64,000 nucleotides of DNA from Caulobacteraceae bacterium (GTDB lineage: Bacteria; Pseudomonadota; Alphaproteobacteria; Caulobacterales; Caulobacteraceae): the NCBI GenBank assembly GCA_947478785.1, contig CANJXI010000004.1:27078-91077 (forward strand), read 5' to 3'. The notes beneath the pieces were generated by a model. It searched no databases, had not been told where the DNA came from, and saw nothing but the letters and a program-made list of their open reading frames with translations. Within the stretch, counting starts at the first letter, position 1; every line of letters starts with the position of its first letter. Made by a program: the position numbers and the translations under genes. Of the stretch, positions 28,095-36,885 are shown piece by piece.

Positions 28095-29057
28095 ATGGCG
28101 CTCGTCTTGCTGACCGGGGCGAGTTCGTTCTCGGGGCTCTGGATCGCCGAGGCCCTGGCCGGCGCGGGACACACCGTGGTGGCGCCGCTGCGCCGCCGCC
28201 TGGAGGACTATGGCGGCATCAGGCTCGACCGCGTGCGCCGTCTTCAGGCCGTGGCCGAGGTCGCCTTCGGCCATGCCTTCGACACCCCGGCCTTCCTCGA
28301 CCTCGTGTCGTCGCGCCGCTGGGACGCCCTGGCCCACCACGGCGCCGATATCCCGGGCTACCGCGAGGCCGGCTACGACGTGGTGGCCGGCGTCAGCCGC
28401 AACGCCGGCGGCGCCCGCGAGGTGCTGTCGCGCCTGGCCGCCGGCAATGGCCAGGCCGTGGTCATCGCCACCGGCACGACCTTCGAGGCCGGCGAGGGCA
28501 TGTCAGACCCCGACGATCTGGCGATCTCGCCCTATGGCCTGTCCAAGGGGCTGACCAACCAGGTGTGGCGCCACCTGGCGCGGTGGCAGGGCCTGCGGTT
28601 CGGCAAGTTCGTGGTCGCCGCCCCCTTCGGACCCTGGGAAGAGGGCCGCTTCGCCTGGTCGCTGTTCCAGAGCTGGCTGGCCGGCGAACCGGCGCTGGTC
28701 CGGACGCCGCGCTATGTCCGCGACAACCTGCCGGCGCCGCTCTTGGGCATCGCCTATGTGCGGCTGCTGCACGATCTCATGACGGGCGAGGCCGCCGAGA
28801 TCGTCGCGCGGCCGTCAGGCTTCGTCGGCGGCCAGGGCGATTTCGCGCGCAAGCTGGCGGCGGAAGCCCGGCCACGGCTGGGCCGCGCCTGTGAGGTCAC
28901 CGAGGCCGCCCAGCCCGAACTCCGCGAGCCCTACCTGCGGGTGAACACCGACCCGGTCCGCGACCAGACCTGGGATGCGCGGGCCTTCTGGGACGCCTAT
29001 GTGGACTATTACGTGGCGCTGGACGCGCGTGGCCTGCTGGCCGCCTCGCCGCCCTGA
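28095..29057 (+). CDS. NAD(P)-dependent epimerase/dehydratase-like reductase
   Basis: MALVLLTGASSFSGLWIAEALAGAGHTVVAP Rossmann start; SPYGLSKGL (YxxxK). Confidence 0.8.
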   Translation: MALVLLTGASSFSGLWIAEALAGAGHTVVAPLRRRLEDYGGIRLDRVRRLQAVAEVAFGHAFDTPAFLDLVSSRRWDALAHHGADIPGYREAGYDVVAGVSRNAGGAREVLSRLAAGNGQAVVIATGTTFEAGEGMSDPDDLAISPYGLSKGLTNQVWRHLARWQGLRFGKFVVAAPFGPWEEGRFAWSLFQSWLAGEPALVRTPRYVRDNLPAPLLGIAYVRLLHDLMTGEAAEIVARPSGFVGGQGDFARKLAAEARPRLGRACEVTEAAQPELREPYLRVNTDPVRDQTWDARAFWDAYVDYYVALDARGLLAASPP

Positions 29058-31333
29058 CGCACCGCGGTCTCGATGGCGGCGAAGTAGCCGTCGGCGAATT
29101 CCTTCGTCCGGCCGAGGTGGCTGGCCGACATCCGCGGCCTGAGCGTCCGGCGCAGTTCGTTGAGGCGCGGGCGGTCGTTGGCCAGCGCCGCGGCGGCCCG
29201 GATATAGCCTTCCGGCGTATCTGCGCACAGCTCCGGAAGATCCAGGTTCATCAGCACGGAATAGCTCAGCCGCTCGAACATCGCCGGCCCCACCAGCGTG
29301 ATCACCGGCACCCCCATCCACAGCGACTCGCAGGTGGTCGTGCCGCCGGTCTGCGGGAAGGTGTCCAGCGAGATGTCCATCTCGTTGTAGAACGGCAGGT
29401 GCCGCCCACGGATGTTCTCGAACTTGATCCGCTCGGGCCCGATGCCGGACCGGGCGAAGGCCGCCAGCACGTGGGTCCTGAACGCCGTCGAGCCGCTCTC
29501 GGGCCGGACGAACATGAACCGCGAGTCCGGGACCGCCTTCAGCACCCCGGCCCAGGCCTCCAGCAGGTCGGGGGAATATTTGTACGGATTGTTCGCCGTG
29601 CCGAAGGTGACGTAGCCATTGCGTTCGAACGGCGACTGCGGATTGGCCTGCGGCTCGGGCCGGAAGGCCTGGGCGCCCAGCGCGTACCAGGCGTGCGGCA
29701 GGGTCATCGGCTTTTCGATCATCAGCCGCGGATCGTCCGGCAGCAGGTAGGGGTCGGTGACGATGTAGTCGATGGTCTCCAGGCCCGCCGAGAACGGATA
29801 GCCGACCCAACTCGCCGACAGCGGCGCGGGCTTGAAGGCCATGACCCCGAGCTTGTTCATGTGGGTCGAGCCGCCCAGCTCGATCAGGATGTCGAGGTCG
29901 TCGTCGGCGATCATCTGGGCCGCGCCCCGGTCGGAGATGTCGGGCTCCCAGCGGAACTGGGTCGACAGGCTGCGGATGTGGGCCTGGTTCTGGTCCTCTT
30001 GCCCCTGGTAGTAGGAGTAGGCGTAGACCTCGAAGCGCGCGCGGTCGTAGTGCTCGAACAGCGGCAGGGCGAAATAGGCCACCGGATGGCTGCGCAGGTC
30101 GGATGACATGAAGCCCACCCGGATCTTGTCGCGCGGCGGCCTGGCCGGCGGCTTGCGGATAGGATTGGCGCGCGCCGCCTTCACCGCGGCCCGGCCCCAG
30201 ATCAGGTGCTGCTCCATGAGCTCCAGGCGGTCGTCCAGGGTGCGCACCCTGGGCAGTTGCTTGAGCATGGCGGTGTGCTTGTTGGTTTCCGCCCAGCTGC
30301 GGCCAAGCTCGGCGAAGGCGCCCAGCCTGGGGATCTCGTCGAAGGCGCAGACGCGGATCAGGACCTCGTTCAGCACCTTGGTGTGGCTGGGTGTGAACGC
30401 CGTCTGCGGGAACGCGAAGGCCTTCTCGGTCAGCGCGTACGACTCGTCGATGTTGGCCCCCTCGTCGCCCGTGCGGGTGCGCTCCAGGCTTTCGATCAGG
30501 GCCGTCAGGTAGTCGAGGCGTCCCGGATCGAGCTCGACGGCGCGGCGGATATGGACGTTGCCGCGCGCGCGGTCGTAGTCGCTGATCACGGTGCCCAGCT
30601 GATAGTGCAGCCAGGCCTGGTCCTCGTGGCCGGGCAGCATCTCCAGCAGCATGGCCTCGGCGCGCCGGAGCTGGCCCGAGCGGCGGGTCACGGTGACCTT
30701 GGCTTCCAGCAGCCTGGGATTGTCCGGCAGGACGGCCAGCGCCTTGTCGGTGAGCGCGATGGCCTCCTCGTACTTGCCCTCTTCGTTGAGGACGCCGATC
30801 TGGTCCATCCAGGGCTCGATGAAATCCTTGCGCAGCGCCAGGGCCTGGCGGAACCGGACGAAGGCGGCGTCGCGCTTGCCCTGGTTCAGGAGGGCGCGGC
30901 CGAGCTGGCGCTGGTGCTCGGCGTTGCGCGGGTCCTTGCGCGCGAGGTTGGCGAACACCGTCTCGGCCGCGGGGCCGTTGCCGATGTCCAGCAGGATATT
31001 GCCGCGGTTGATCAGGGCGGCCGCCGGATTCGCGCCGAACTTGATCGCCTGGTCGAGCGCGGCGAGCGCCTCGGGATAGCGCTTCAGGCGGCGGAGCATG
31101 ACGCCGCGGACGTTCCAGATGTCGAAGTCGCGCGGAAACCGCTCAACGGCCTTGGCCGCCCAGACTTCGCCCTCCTCATAGCGCTCGAGTTTGTGGAGCT
31201 GGACGAGCAGGATCCGGTAGACCTGCACGGTCTGGGCGGGATCCTCACCCAGGATGGCGGTCAGGTGCTCGATGGCCTCGGCCGTCCGACCCGCCGTCAA
31301 CGCGGCCTGCGCCTGCGGCAACCGCTCGTGCAT
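29009..31333 (-). CDS. TPR protein with GT41/SPINDLY (O-GlcNAc transferase-like) domain
   Basis: 774 aa; N-terminal TPRs; VGFMSSDLRSHPVAYFALPLFEHYDR and SASWVGYPFSAGLETIDYIVTDPYLLP. Confidence 0.9.
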   Translation of the reverse strand: MHERLPQAQAALTAGRTAEAIEHLTAILGEDPAQTVQVYRILLVQLHKLERYEEGEVWAAKAVERFPRDFDIWNVRGVMLRRLKRYPEALAALDQAIKFGANPAAALINRGNILLDIGNGPAAETVFANLARKDPRNAEHQRQLGRALLNQGKRDAAFVRFRQALALRKDFIEPWMDQIGVLNEEGKYEEAIALTDKALAVLPDNPRLLEAKVTVTRRSGQLRRAEAMLLEMLPGHEDQAWLHYQLGTVISDYDRARGNVHIRRAVELDPGRLDYLTALIESLERTRTGDEGANIDESYALTEKAFAFPQTAFTPSHTKVLNEVLIRVCAFDEIPRLGAFAELGRSWAETNKHTAMLKQLPRVRTLDDRLELMEQHLIWGRAAVKAARANPIRKPPARPPRDKIRVGFMSSDLRSHPVAYFALPLFEHYDRARFEVYAYSYYQGQEDQNQAHIRSLSTQFRWEPDISDRGAAQMIADDDLDILIELGGSTHMNKLGVMAFKPAPLSASWVGYPFSAGLETIDYIVTDPYLLPDDPRLMIEKPMTLPHAWYALGAQAFRPEPQANPQSPFERNGYVTFGTANNPYKYSPDLLEAWAGVLKAVPDSRFMFVRPESGSTAFRTHVLAAFARSGIGPERIKFENIRGRHLPFYNEMDISLDTFPQTGGTTTCESLWMGVPVITLVGPAMFERLSYSVLMNLDLPELCADTPEGYIRAAAALANDRPRLNELRRTLRPRMSASHLGRTKEFADGYFAAIETAVRQGGEAASRPRASSAT

Positions 31334-31390
31334 GCTTCACCCGTGACAAAACCGCCAGGAGCCATAAGGCCGGTCGCGAGTCCTGGCTAG

Positions 31391-31436
31391 AGCGCGTCGG
31401 GGTGAAGTGGATACCGGTTCACCCGTCCGACGCGCT
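31391..31436. repeat. Interspersed-type inverted repeat
   Basis: AGCGCGTCGG-GGTGAA-N11-TTCACC-CGT-CCGACGCGCT; perfect 10-bp and 6-bp nested arms. Confidence 0.75.
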
Positions 31437-31445
31437 TTAAACGGT

Positions 31446-32147
31446 CTAGTGGCCGCTGGCCGCCGCCGACGGTGTGCGGACAACCGCGCGGACGCCTGGG
31501 TGGCCAGGGCCCATCTCCAGTTCGGCGTGGAGCTGCTGGCAGAGCAGGCCCACGATGGTCAGTCCGAACCCCTTGGGCGCGCCGTCCATGCCCTGGCCGT
31601 TGTCGGCGATGCTGAGTTCGCAGGTCCCGCCGGCCTCGCCCACGGTGATCTCGACCACGCCCGGCCGGTCGGGAAAGGCGTGCTTCAGCGCATTGCTGAT
31701 CAGTTCGCTGGCGACCAGGGCGAAGGGCGCGGCGGCGGCGGCCGGGATCACCGCCGGCTGCAGGTCCAGGCGGATTTCCACATCGGCGCGCCCGTTGGCG
31801 AGCGCCAGGTCGCCGGCCAGGTCGCGCAGGAAGGCGGCCACGTTGAACTGTTGCTTCTCGTCGCCCTGGAAGAGCTGGCGGTGGACCGTGGAAACCGCGT
31901 TCACCCGTTCCAGCATGGACCTCAGCGACAGGCGGGCTGTCTCGTCGGTGATCCGGCGGGTCTGCAGCAGCATCAGCGAAGAGATCAGCTGCAGGGTGTT
32001 CTTCACCCGGTGGTCGACCTCGCGCAGCAGGTTGGTCTGGCGGACCAGCGCCGCCTCGAGCTCTTCGATCCGCGCCTGCGCGTCGCCGTCCATGCCCGGA
32101 TTGTGCCGGAGGCGAGACGCCGGGTCGCGATGAATTTTCGCGATCAC
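31446..32147 (-). CDS. Sensor histidine kinase, HisKA_2 type
   Basis: LREVDHRVKNTLQLISSLMLLQTRRI H-box; LISNALKHAF N-box; GFGLTIVGLL. Start may be the internal ATG (MDGDAQ). Confidence 0.85.
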   Translation of the reverse strand: MIAKIHRDPASRLRHNPGMDGDAQARIEELEAALVRQTNLLREVDHRVKNTLQLISSLMLLQTRRITDETARLSLRSMLERVNAVSTVHRQLFQGDEKQQFNVAAFLRDLAGDLALANGRADVEIRLDLQPAVIPAAAAAPFALVASELISNALKHAFPDRPGVVEITVGEAGGTCELSIADNGQGMDGAPKGFGLTIVGLLCQQLHAELEMGPGHPGVRAVVRTPSAAASGH

Positions 32148-32207
32148 ATCCAGGGCCGTGCTTTTTCAACTAGATGTCATGGCCAGCGTGGGGACCCGTT
32201 GAGCCGG

Positions 32208-32225
32208 CTGTCACCGTGCTGTCAC
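32208..32225 (+). promoter_or_regulatory. Putative Pho box (PhoB site) upstream of phoR
   Basis: CTGTCAC-CGTG-CTGTCAC: two perfect 7-bp direct repeats with 4-bp spacer, matching the CTGTCAT-N4-CTGTCAT architecture. Confidence 0.75.
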
Positions 32226-32267
32226 GCGCCGTCGGATGCTAAGCTTTCCCGCAACGGAGATTCGCCC

Positions 32268-33656
32268 GTGCCGCTTCCCGAACCCTTAGCGCCGCGCCGG
32301 CCCGAGCGCCTGTGGTGGCCGCTGGCCGCGGCCGGCGGCGCGGGGCTGGCGGCGGTTGCGGTCCTGGCCGCGACCGGCCGGGCGGAGCTTATGGCCAGCC
32401 TGACCGCGCTAGCCTTCGTCGCCCTGTCCGCCGGACTGGCTCTGTTCCTGACCGGGCGCCAAGGCCCCGCGCTGACGGGCGAGCCCGCGCAGGACGCCGG
32501 GCCCCAGGCGCCCTTCGCCGAGGTGGTCGATGGACTGCCCGATCCCCTGCTCGTGGTCTCGGCGATGGAGGCCGACGACCTCACCGGCCGGCGCTACATC
32601 TTCGCCAACCGCTCCGCGCGGGAGCTGTTGCGGGTCGGCCCGAGCCAAGGCCTGCTGATCTCGGTGATCCGCGATCCGCAGGTGCTGGAGGCCATAGATG
32701 AGGCGCTGTTCGGCGGGATCGCGGCCGAAAGCGTCTACGAGATCGCCGGCGTCCAGGCGCGCGTGCTGCGCGCCCAGGCCCGACCGCTGGGCGCGGGCCC
32801 CGACGGCTCGCGCCTGGCGCTGGTCGCCTTCCGCGACGAGACCGAGCTTCGCCGGGTCGAGCGCACCCGGGTGGATTTCCTGGCCAACGCCAGCCACGAG
32901 CTGCGCACCCCGCTCGCCTCCCTCTCGGGCTTCATCGAGACCCTGCGCGGCCACGCCCGCGAGGACGAAGGCGCGCGCGACCGCTTCCTGGGCATCATGC
33001 AGGCCCAGGCCGAGCGGATGAGCCGGCTGATCGACGACCTCATGTCGCTGAGCCGCATCGAGCTGAACGAGCACGTGGCGCCGGACGACGACGTCGACCT
33101 GTCGTGCGCGGTCCGCGACGCGGTGGACGCCGCGGCGCCCCTGGCCCGGGCGCGTGGCGTGCGGCTGGACTCCACCCTCCCCGAGCGCGGGCTGGCCTGC
33201 ATCGCCGGCGATCGCGACCAGATCATCCAGGTGGTCCAGAACCTCGTGGACAACGCGCTGAAATATTCTCCGGACGGCGGGGCGGTCAGCATCGCGCTTA
33301 CCTGCGGCGCGACCGCCGCCCAGGCCTCGGCGGGCGAGCGGTCCGACCTGACCCGGCTCTCCCTGTTGAGCCCCGATCACGCCGCGGAGGCCTATGCGGT
33401 GCTGCGGATCAGCGACCAGGGCGCGGGGATCGCGCGCGAGCACCTGCCCAGGCTCACCGAGCGGTTCTATCGCGTCGAGGGCCAGAAGAGCGGCGAGCGG
33501 GCCGGCACGGGCCTAGGCCTGGCCATCGTCAAGCATATCGCCAACCGGCACAGGGGCGGCCTCCTGGTGGAGAGCGGCGAGGGCAGGGGAACGACCTTCA
33601 CGGTCTATCTTCCGCTCCGGGCGCGGGCCCAGGCCGCCGTCGCGAAAGCGTCATGA
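32268..33656 (+). CDS. phoR: Phosphate regulon sensor histidine kinase
   Basis: GTG start at 32268; FLANASHELRTPLASLSGFIETLRG; VQNLVDNALKYSPDGG; GTGLGLAIVKHIANRHRGGL; adjacent to phoU-phoB. Confidence 0.9.
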   Translation: MPLPEPLAPRRPERLWWPLAAAGGAGLAAVAVLAATGRAELMASLTALAFVALSAGLALFLTGRQGPALTGEPAQDAGPQAPFAEVVDGLPDPLLVVSAMEADDLTGRRYIFANRSARELLRVGPSQGLLISVIRDPQVLEAIDEALFGGIAAESVYEIAGVQARVLRAQARPLGAGPDGSRLALVAFRDETELRRVERTRVDFLANASHELRTPLASLSGFIETLRGHAREDEGARDRFLGIMQAQAERMSRLIDDLMSLSRIELNEHVAPDDDVDLSCAVRDAVDAAAPLARARGVRLDSTLPERGLACIAGDRDQIIQVVQNLVDNALKYSPDGGAVSIALTCGATAAQASAGERSDLTRLSLLSPDHAAEAYAVLRISDQGAGIAREHLPRLTERFYRVEGQKSGERAGTGLGLAIVKHIANRHRGGLLVESGEGRGTTFTVYLPLRARAQAAVAKAS

Positions 33657-33777
33657 AACTGAAGCATAGGGGCATCAACCGGCAGGCAGGGTCTGCCGGC
33701 GCCGCGGGCCGGCGACCGGCGCCGTCATCCGCCGACACGACTTCGCCCACACCGGCCGCTTCGGCCAGGGGAGACGC

Positions 33778-34470
33778 ATGAACGAGCACATCGTCAAATC
33801 TTTCGAGGATGAGCTGAACAACCTGGCGGCCGAGGTCGCCCGCATGGGCGGCCTGACCGAATCGCAGGTGGCCGACGCGGTCACCGGGGTGGTCAAGCGC
33901 AACCAGGCCCTGGCCGCCTCCGTCGTCGCCCGCGACGACCGGCTGGACGAGGCCGAGCGGGATATCGAACGCAAGGCGATCAGGCTGATCGCGCTGCGCC
34001 AGCCGGTGGCCAACGACCTGCGCCATACACTGGCCGCCATGAAGGTCGCCAACAACCTCGAGCGCTGCGGCGACCTGGCCAAGAACATCGCCAAGCGGAC
34101 CCTGGTGATCATCGAATCCGACCCGCTCACCCCGCTCACCCGCTCGATCGAGCGGATGGGCCGGCTGGTGGTGATGCGGCTCACCGCCGTGCTCGACGCC
34201 TATACCCGCGCCGACGTGGACCGCGCGCTCGCCGTCTGGTCGCAGGACGACGAGGTGGACGAGCACTACAACAGCCTGTTCCGCGAACTGCTGACCTACA
34301 TGATGGGCGATCCGCGCACGATCACCGCCTGCGCCCACATGCTGTTCGTGGCCAAGAACCTGGAGCGTATCGGGGACCACGCGACCAACATCGCCGAGAT
34401 CGTCCACTACGAGGCCACCGGCGACGAGATGATCACCGGTCGGCCCAAGACCGACGGCCTGAAGCCGTGA
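33778..34470 (+). CDS. phoU: Phosphate signaling complex protein PhoU
   Basis: 230 aa; IVKSFEDELNNLAAEVARMGGL; LERIGDHATNIAEIV. Confidence 0.95.
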   Translation: MNEHIVKSFEDELNNLAAEVARMGGLTESQVADAVTGVVKRNQALAASVVARDDRLDEAERDIERKAIRLIALRQPVANDLRHTLAAMKVANNLERCGDLAKNIAKRTLVIIESDPLTPLTRSIERMGRLVVMRLTAVLDAYTRADVDRALAVWSQDDEVDEHYNSLFRELLTYMMGDPRTITACAHMLFVAKNLERIGDHATNIAEIVHYEATGDEMITGRPKTDGLKP

Positions 34471-34483
34471 GGAGCCCCCGCCG

Positions 34484-35173
34484 GTGACGCCCCACATCCT
34501 GGTGGTCGAGGACGATGATTCGCTCGCCACCCTCCTGCAGTACAACCTCCAGAAGGAGGGCTACGAGGTCCGCCTGGCCGGCGACGGCGAGGAGGCGCTG
34601 CTGCTGGTGGACGAGCGGCTTCCCGACCTGATCGTGCTCGACTGGATGCTGCCCAAGGTTTCCGGCATCGAGGTCTGCCGCCGGCTCCGTCAGCGCAACG
34701 AGACCCGCAACGTCCCGATCGTCATGCTGACCGCCCGCGGCGAGGAGAGCGACCGCATCCGGGGCCTCGACACCGGGGCCGACGACTATGTGATCAAGCC
34801 ATTCTCGATGACCGAGCTGGCCGCCCGCATCCGCGCCGTGCTGCGGCGCCTGCGCCCCGGCCTCGCCGAGGACCGGGTTCGGCGCGGCGACATCGTCATC
34901 GACCGTGTGGCCCACCGGGTGAAGCGCAGCGGCGCCGAGATCCACCTTGGCCCCACCGAGTTCCGCCTGCTGGACTACCTGATGCAGCACCCCGGCCGGG
35001 TGTTCTCCCGCGAGCAGCTGCTGGACGCCGTCTGGGGCTCTGACGTCTATGTGGAGGCCCGAACCGTCGACGTCCACATCGGCCGCCTGCGCAAGGCCCT
35101 GGGCGGCTCCGAAGCCGACGACCCCATCCGCACCGTCCGCTCGGCCGGCTATTCGCTCGACCTGGAGGGATAG
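34484..35173 (+). CDS. phoB: Phosphate regulon response regulator
   Basis: 229 aa; LIVLDWMLPKVSGIEVCRRLR; winged helix VEARTVDVHIGRLRKALGG. Confidence 0.95.
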   Translation: MTPHILVVEDDDSLATLLQYNLQKEGYEVRLAGDGEEALLLVDERLPDLIVLDWMLPKVSGIEVCRRLRQRNETRNVPIVMLTARGEESDRIRGLDTGADDYVIKPFSMTELAARIRAVLRRLRPGLAEDRVRRGDIVIDRVAHRVKRSGAEIHLGPTEFRLLDYLMQHPGRVFSREQLLDAVWGSDVYVEARTVDVHIGRLRKALGGSEADDPIRTVRSAGYSLDLEG

Positions 35174-35186
35174 GCGCGGACAGGCC

Positions 35187-35350
35187 CTCATCTCCTCTCC
35201 CCCGCGAGGCGAGAGGGGGAGGCCGGGAGAGGGCGGCTCCGCGTTTGGGCTGTCGCCGGGCTCCACCCGGGCGGAGCAGAGTGGCGGTTGAGAGGCCCGC
35301 GCCGCCCTCTCCCCGACCCTCTCCCTCTCGGCGTCGCCGGGGGAGAGGAT
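35187..35350. repeat. Paired-hairpin intergenic repeat related to family A
   Basis: CTCTCCCCCGCGAGGCGAGAGGGGGAGG ... CCGCCCTCTCCCCGACCCTCTCCCTCTCGGCGTCGCCGGGGGAGAG between phoB and the next CDS. Confidence 0.65.
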
Positions 35351-35449
35351 GCCAGACCGCCGCTTGTTTTGTCGCGCACAGGCCGCGCGGGATTGTAGAA
35401 CCTTCCCGACGGGCGGAGGCCGCCCCAGAGGGATTCGACGTTCCACGAC

Positions 35450-36823
35450 ATGAGCGAGAATGACGATATCGCGCGCCGCAAGGCCCGGGTCGCCGCGCGG
35501 GAGACGGACGCCGAGCGCTGGTCCAGGCGGGAGTCGCTTGAGCCGCAGTGGGGCTATCGCGCGGGGCTCGCGGCGCAGCTGATCGCGGCCCACACACGGG
35601 TGCTCGACATCGGCTGTGGGGCCATGGACCTGGAGCGCGCGCTCCCGGAGGGCTGCGCCTACCAGCCCTGTGACCTCGTCGCGCGCGACGAACGGACGAT
35701 CGTCTGCGACCTCAACCGCGGCGAATTCCCCGACGCCCAGGACGCCGACGTCGTCACCATGCTGGGCGTGCTCGAATATATCCTGGAGCCGCTCGACCTG
35801 CTCATGAAGATCCGGGCGCTGAACCGCCCCCTGGTCTGCAGCTATTCGATCACCGACCGCCGCCCGGGCATGGACCGGGCCTCGCAGGGCTGGATGAACA
35901 GCTTCGATTTCGGCGGGCTGCAGACGCTGATGGCCCAGGCCGGCTTCCGGCTGCGGCATCGCCAGGAAGTCGACAACCTGCAGGACATCTTCAAATGGGT
36001 CCCGGACGACAAGGCCGCGCCCGGACCGCGCCTGGCCGCGGCCAGGACGGTCGCGGTGGTCTCCTACTTCAACGATCCGAACTTCGGCGACCGCCTGGGC
36101 TACCACGTGATCAACGGCCTGCTGCCCGCCAACGCCGTCGTCAGCCATGTGACGATCAATCCCTGGAACCCGCCGCCCGAGCCGTTCGACCTGGTGATCG
36201 TCGGCATCGGCAACAGCCTCAACGCGCCGCCCATCGCGCGGCCTGGACTGCGCGAGCTTGTCGAATCCGCGCCCCACAGCCTGGGAATTTTCGGCACCCA
36301 GTACCGGCATCAGTACGCCGACGGCGATGTGCCCCGGTTGTTCGATGGCCTGCTGTCGAACCTGACCACCTGGTGGGCGCGATACGAGGAAGACATCAAC
36401 GCCTTTGGCCGTGGGCGGAGCAATGTGCGCCACCTGGGCGACTTCCTGATCTCCGCGTTCCCGATGGCGACCCCGACGCTCGACCGGAACCTGGTGATCC
36501 CGGCGGATTTCCGCCACAAGCCGCTGCCGCTCGACCGGGTGATCCAGCAGATCCAGTCCTACCGCCGGGTCACCACCGCCCGGCTCCACACCATGCTGTG
36601 CGCCCTGACCAGCGCCGAGCAGATCTCCTACCAGGAGCAGCGGGAGCTGGGCGGCCAGACCCTCTCCGGAAAATTCCGGTCCCAGCTCTACGACGTGTTC
36701 GGCCGCACCTATCCTGAGAACGCCTTCTTCGACGTCGATCGCGACGCCGTGCTCGCCTACAAGTGCAAGGTCGAAGCCAACATGGAAGCGCTGCGCGCCC
36801 AGATCGCCCAGCTCCTGCGATGA
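35450..36823 (+). CDS. SAM methyltransferase fused to a polysaccharide pyruvyltransferase-like domain
   Basis: N-terminal VLDIGCGAMDLERALPEG; C-terminal VVSYFNDPNFGDRLGYHVINGLLP and SYRRVTTARLHTMLCALTS. Confidence 0.65.
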   Translation: MSENDDIARRKARVAARETDAERWSRRESLEPQWGYRAGLAAQLIAAHTRVLDIGCGAMDLERALPEGCAYQPCDLVARDERTIVCDLNRGEFPDAQDADVVTMLGVLEYILEPLDLLMKIRALNRPLVCSYSITDRRPGMDRASQGWMNSFDFGGLQTLMAQAGFRLRHRQEVDNLQDIFKWVPDDKAAPGPRLAAARTVAVVSYFNDPNFGDRLGYHVINGLLPANAVVSHVTINPWNPPPEPFDLVIVGIGNSLNAPPIARPGLRELVESAPHSLGIFGTQYRHQYADGDVPRLFDGLLSNLTTWWARYEEDINAFGRGRSNVRHLGDFLISAFPMATPTLDRNLVIPADFRHKPLPLDRVIQQIQSYRRVTTARLHTMLCALTSAEQISYQEQRELGGQTLSGKFRSQLYDVFGRTYPENAFFDVDRDAVLAYKCKVEANMEALRAQIAQLLR

Positions 36824-36829
36824 TCCCGA

Positions 36830-36846
36830 CGGGGTCTGACACCCCG
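36830..36846. other. Short hairpin after the preceding CDS
   Basis: CGGGGT-CTGAC-ACCCCG, 6-bp perfect stem a few bases after the stop at 36823; no T tract. Confidence 0.4.
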
Positions 36847-36885
36847 ACTTGACCCCGGGCCGCCCCCGCGCGAAAGCCAGCCGCC

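Noticed and set aside
31407-32267. N-terminal extension of the phoR ORF
   Set aside because: Antisense to the HisKA_2 kinase and passes through the Pho box; GTG at 32268 fits PhoR N-terminal TM region.
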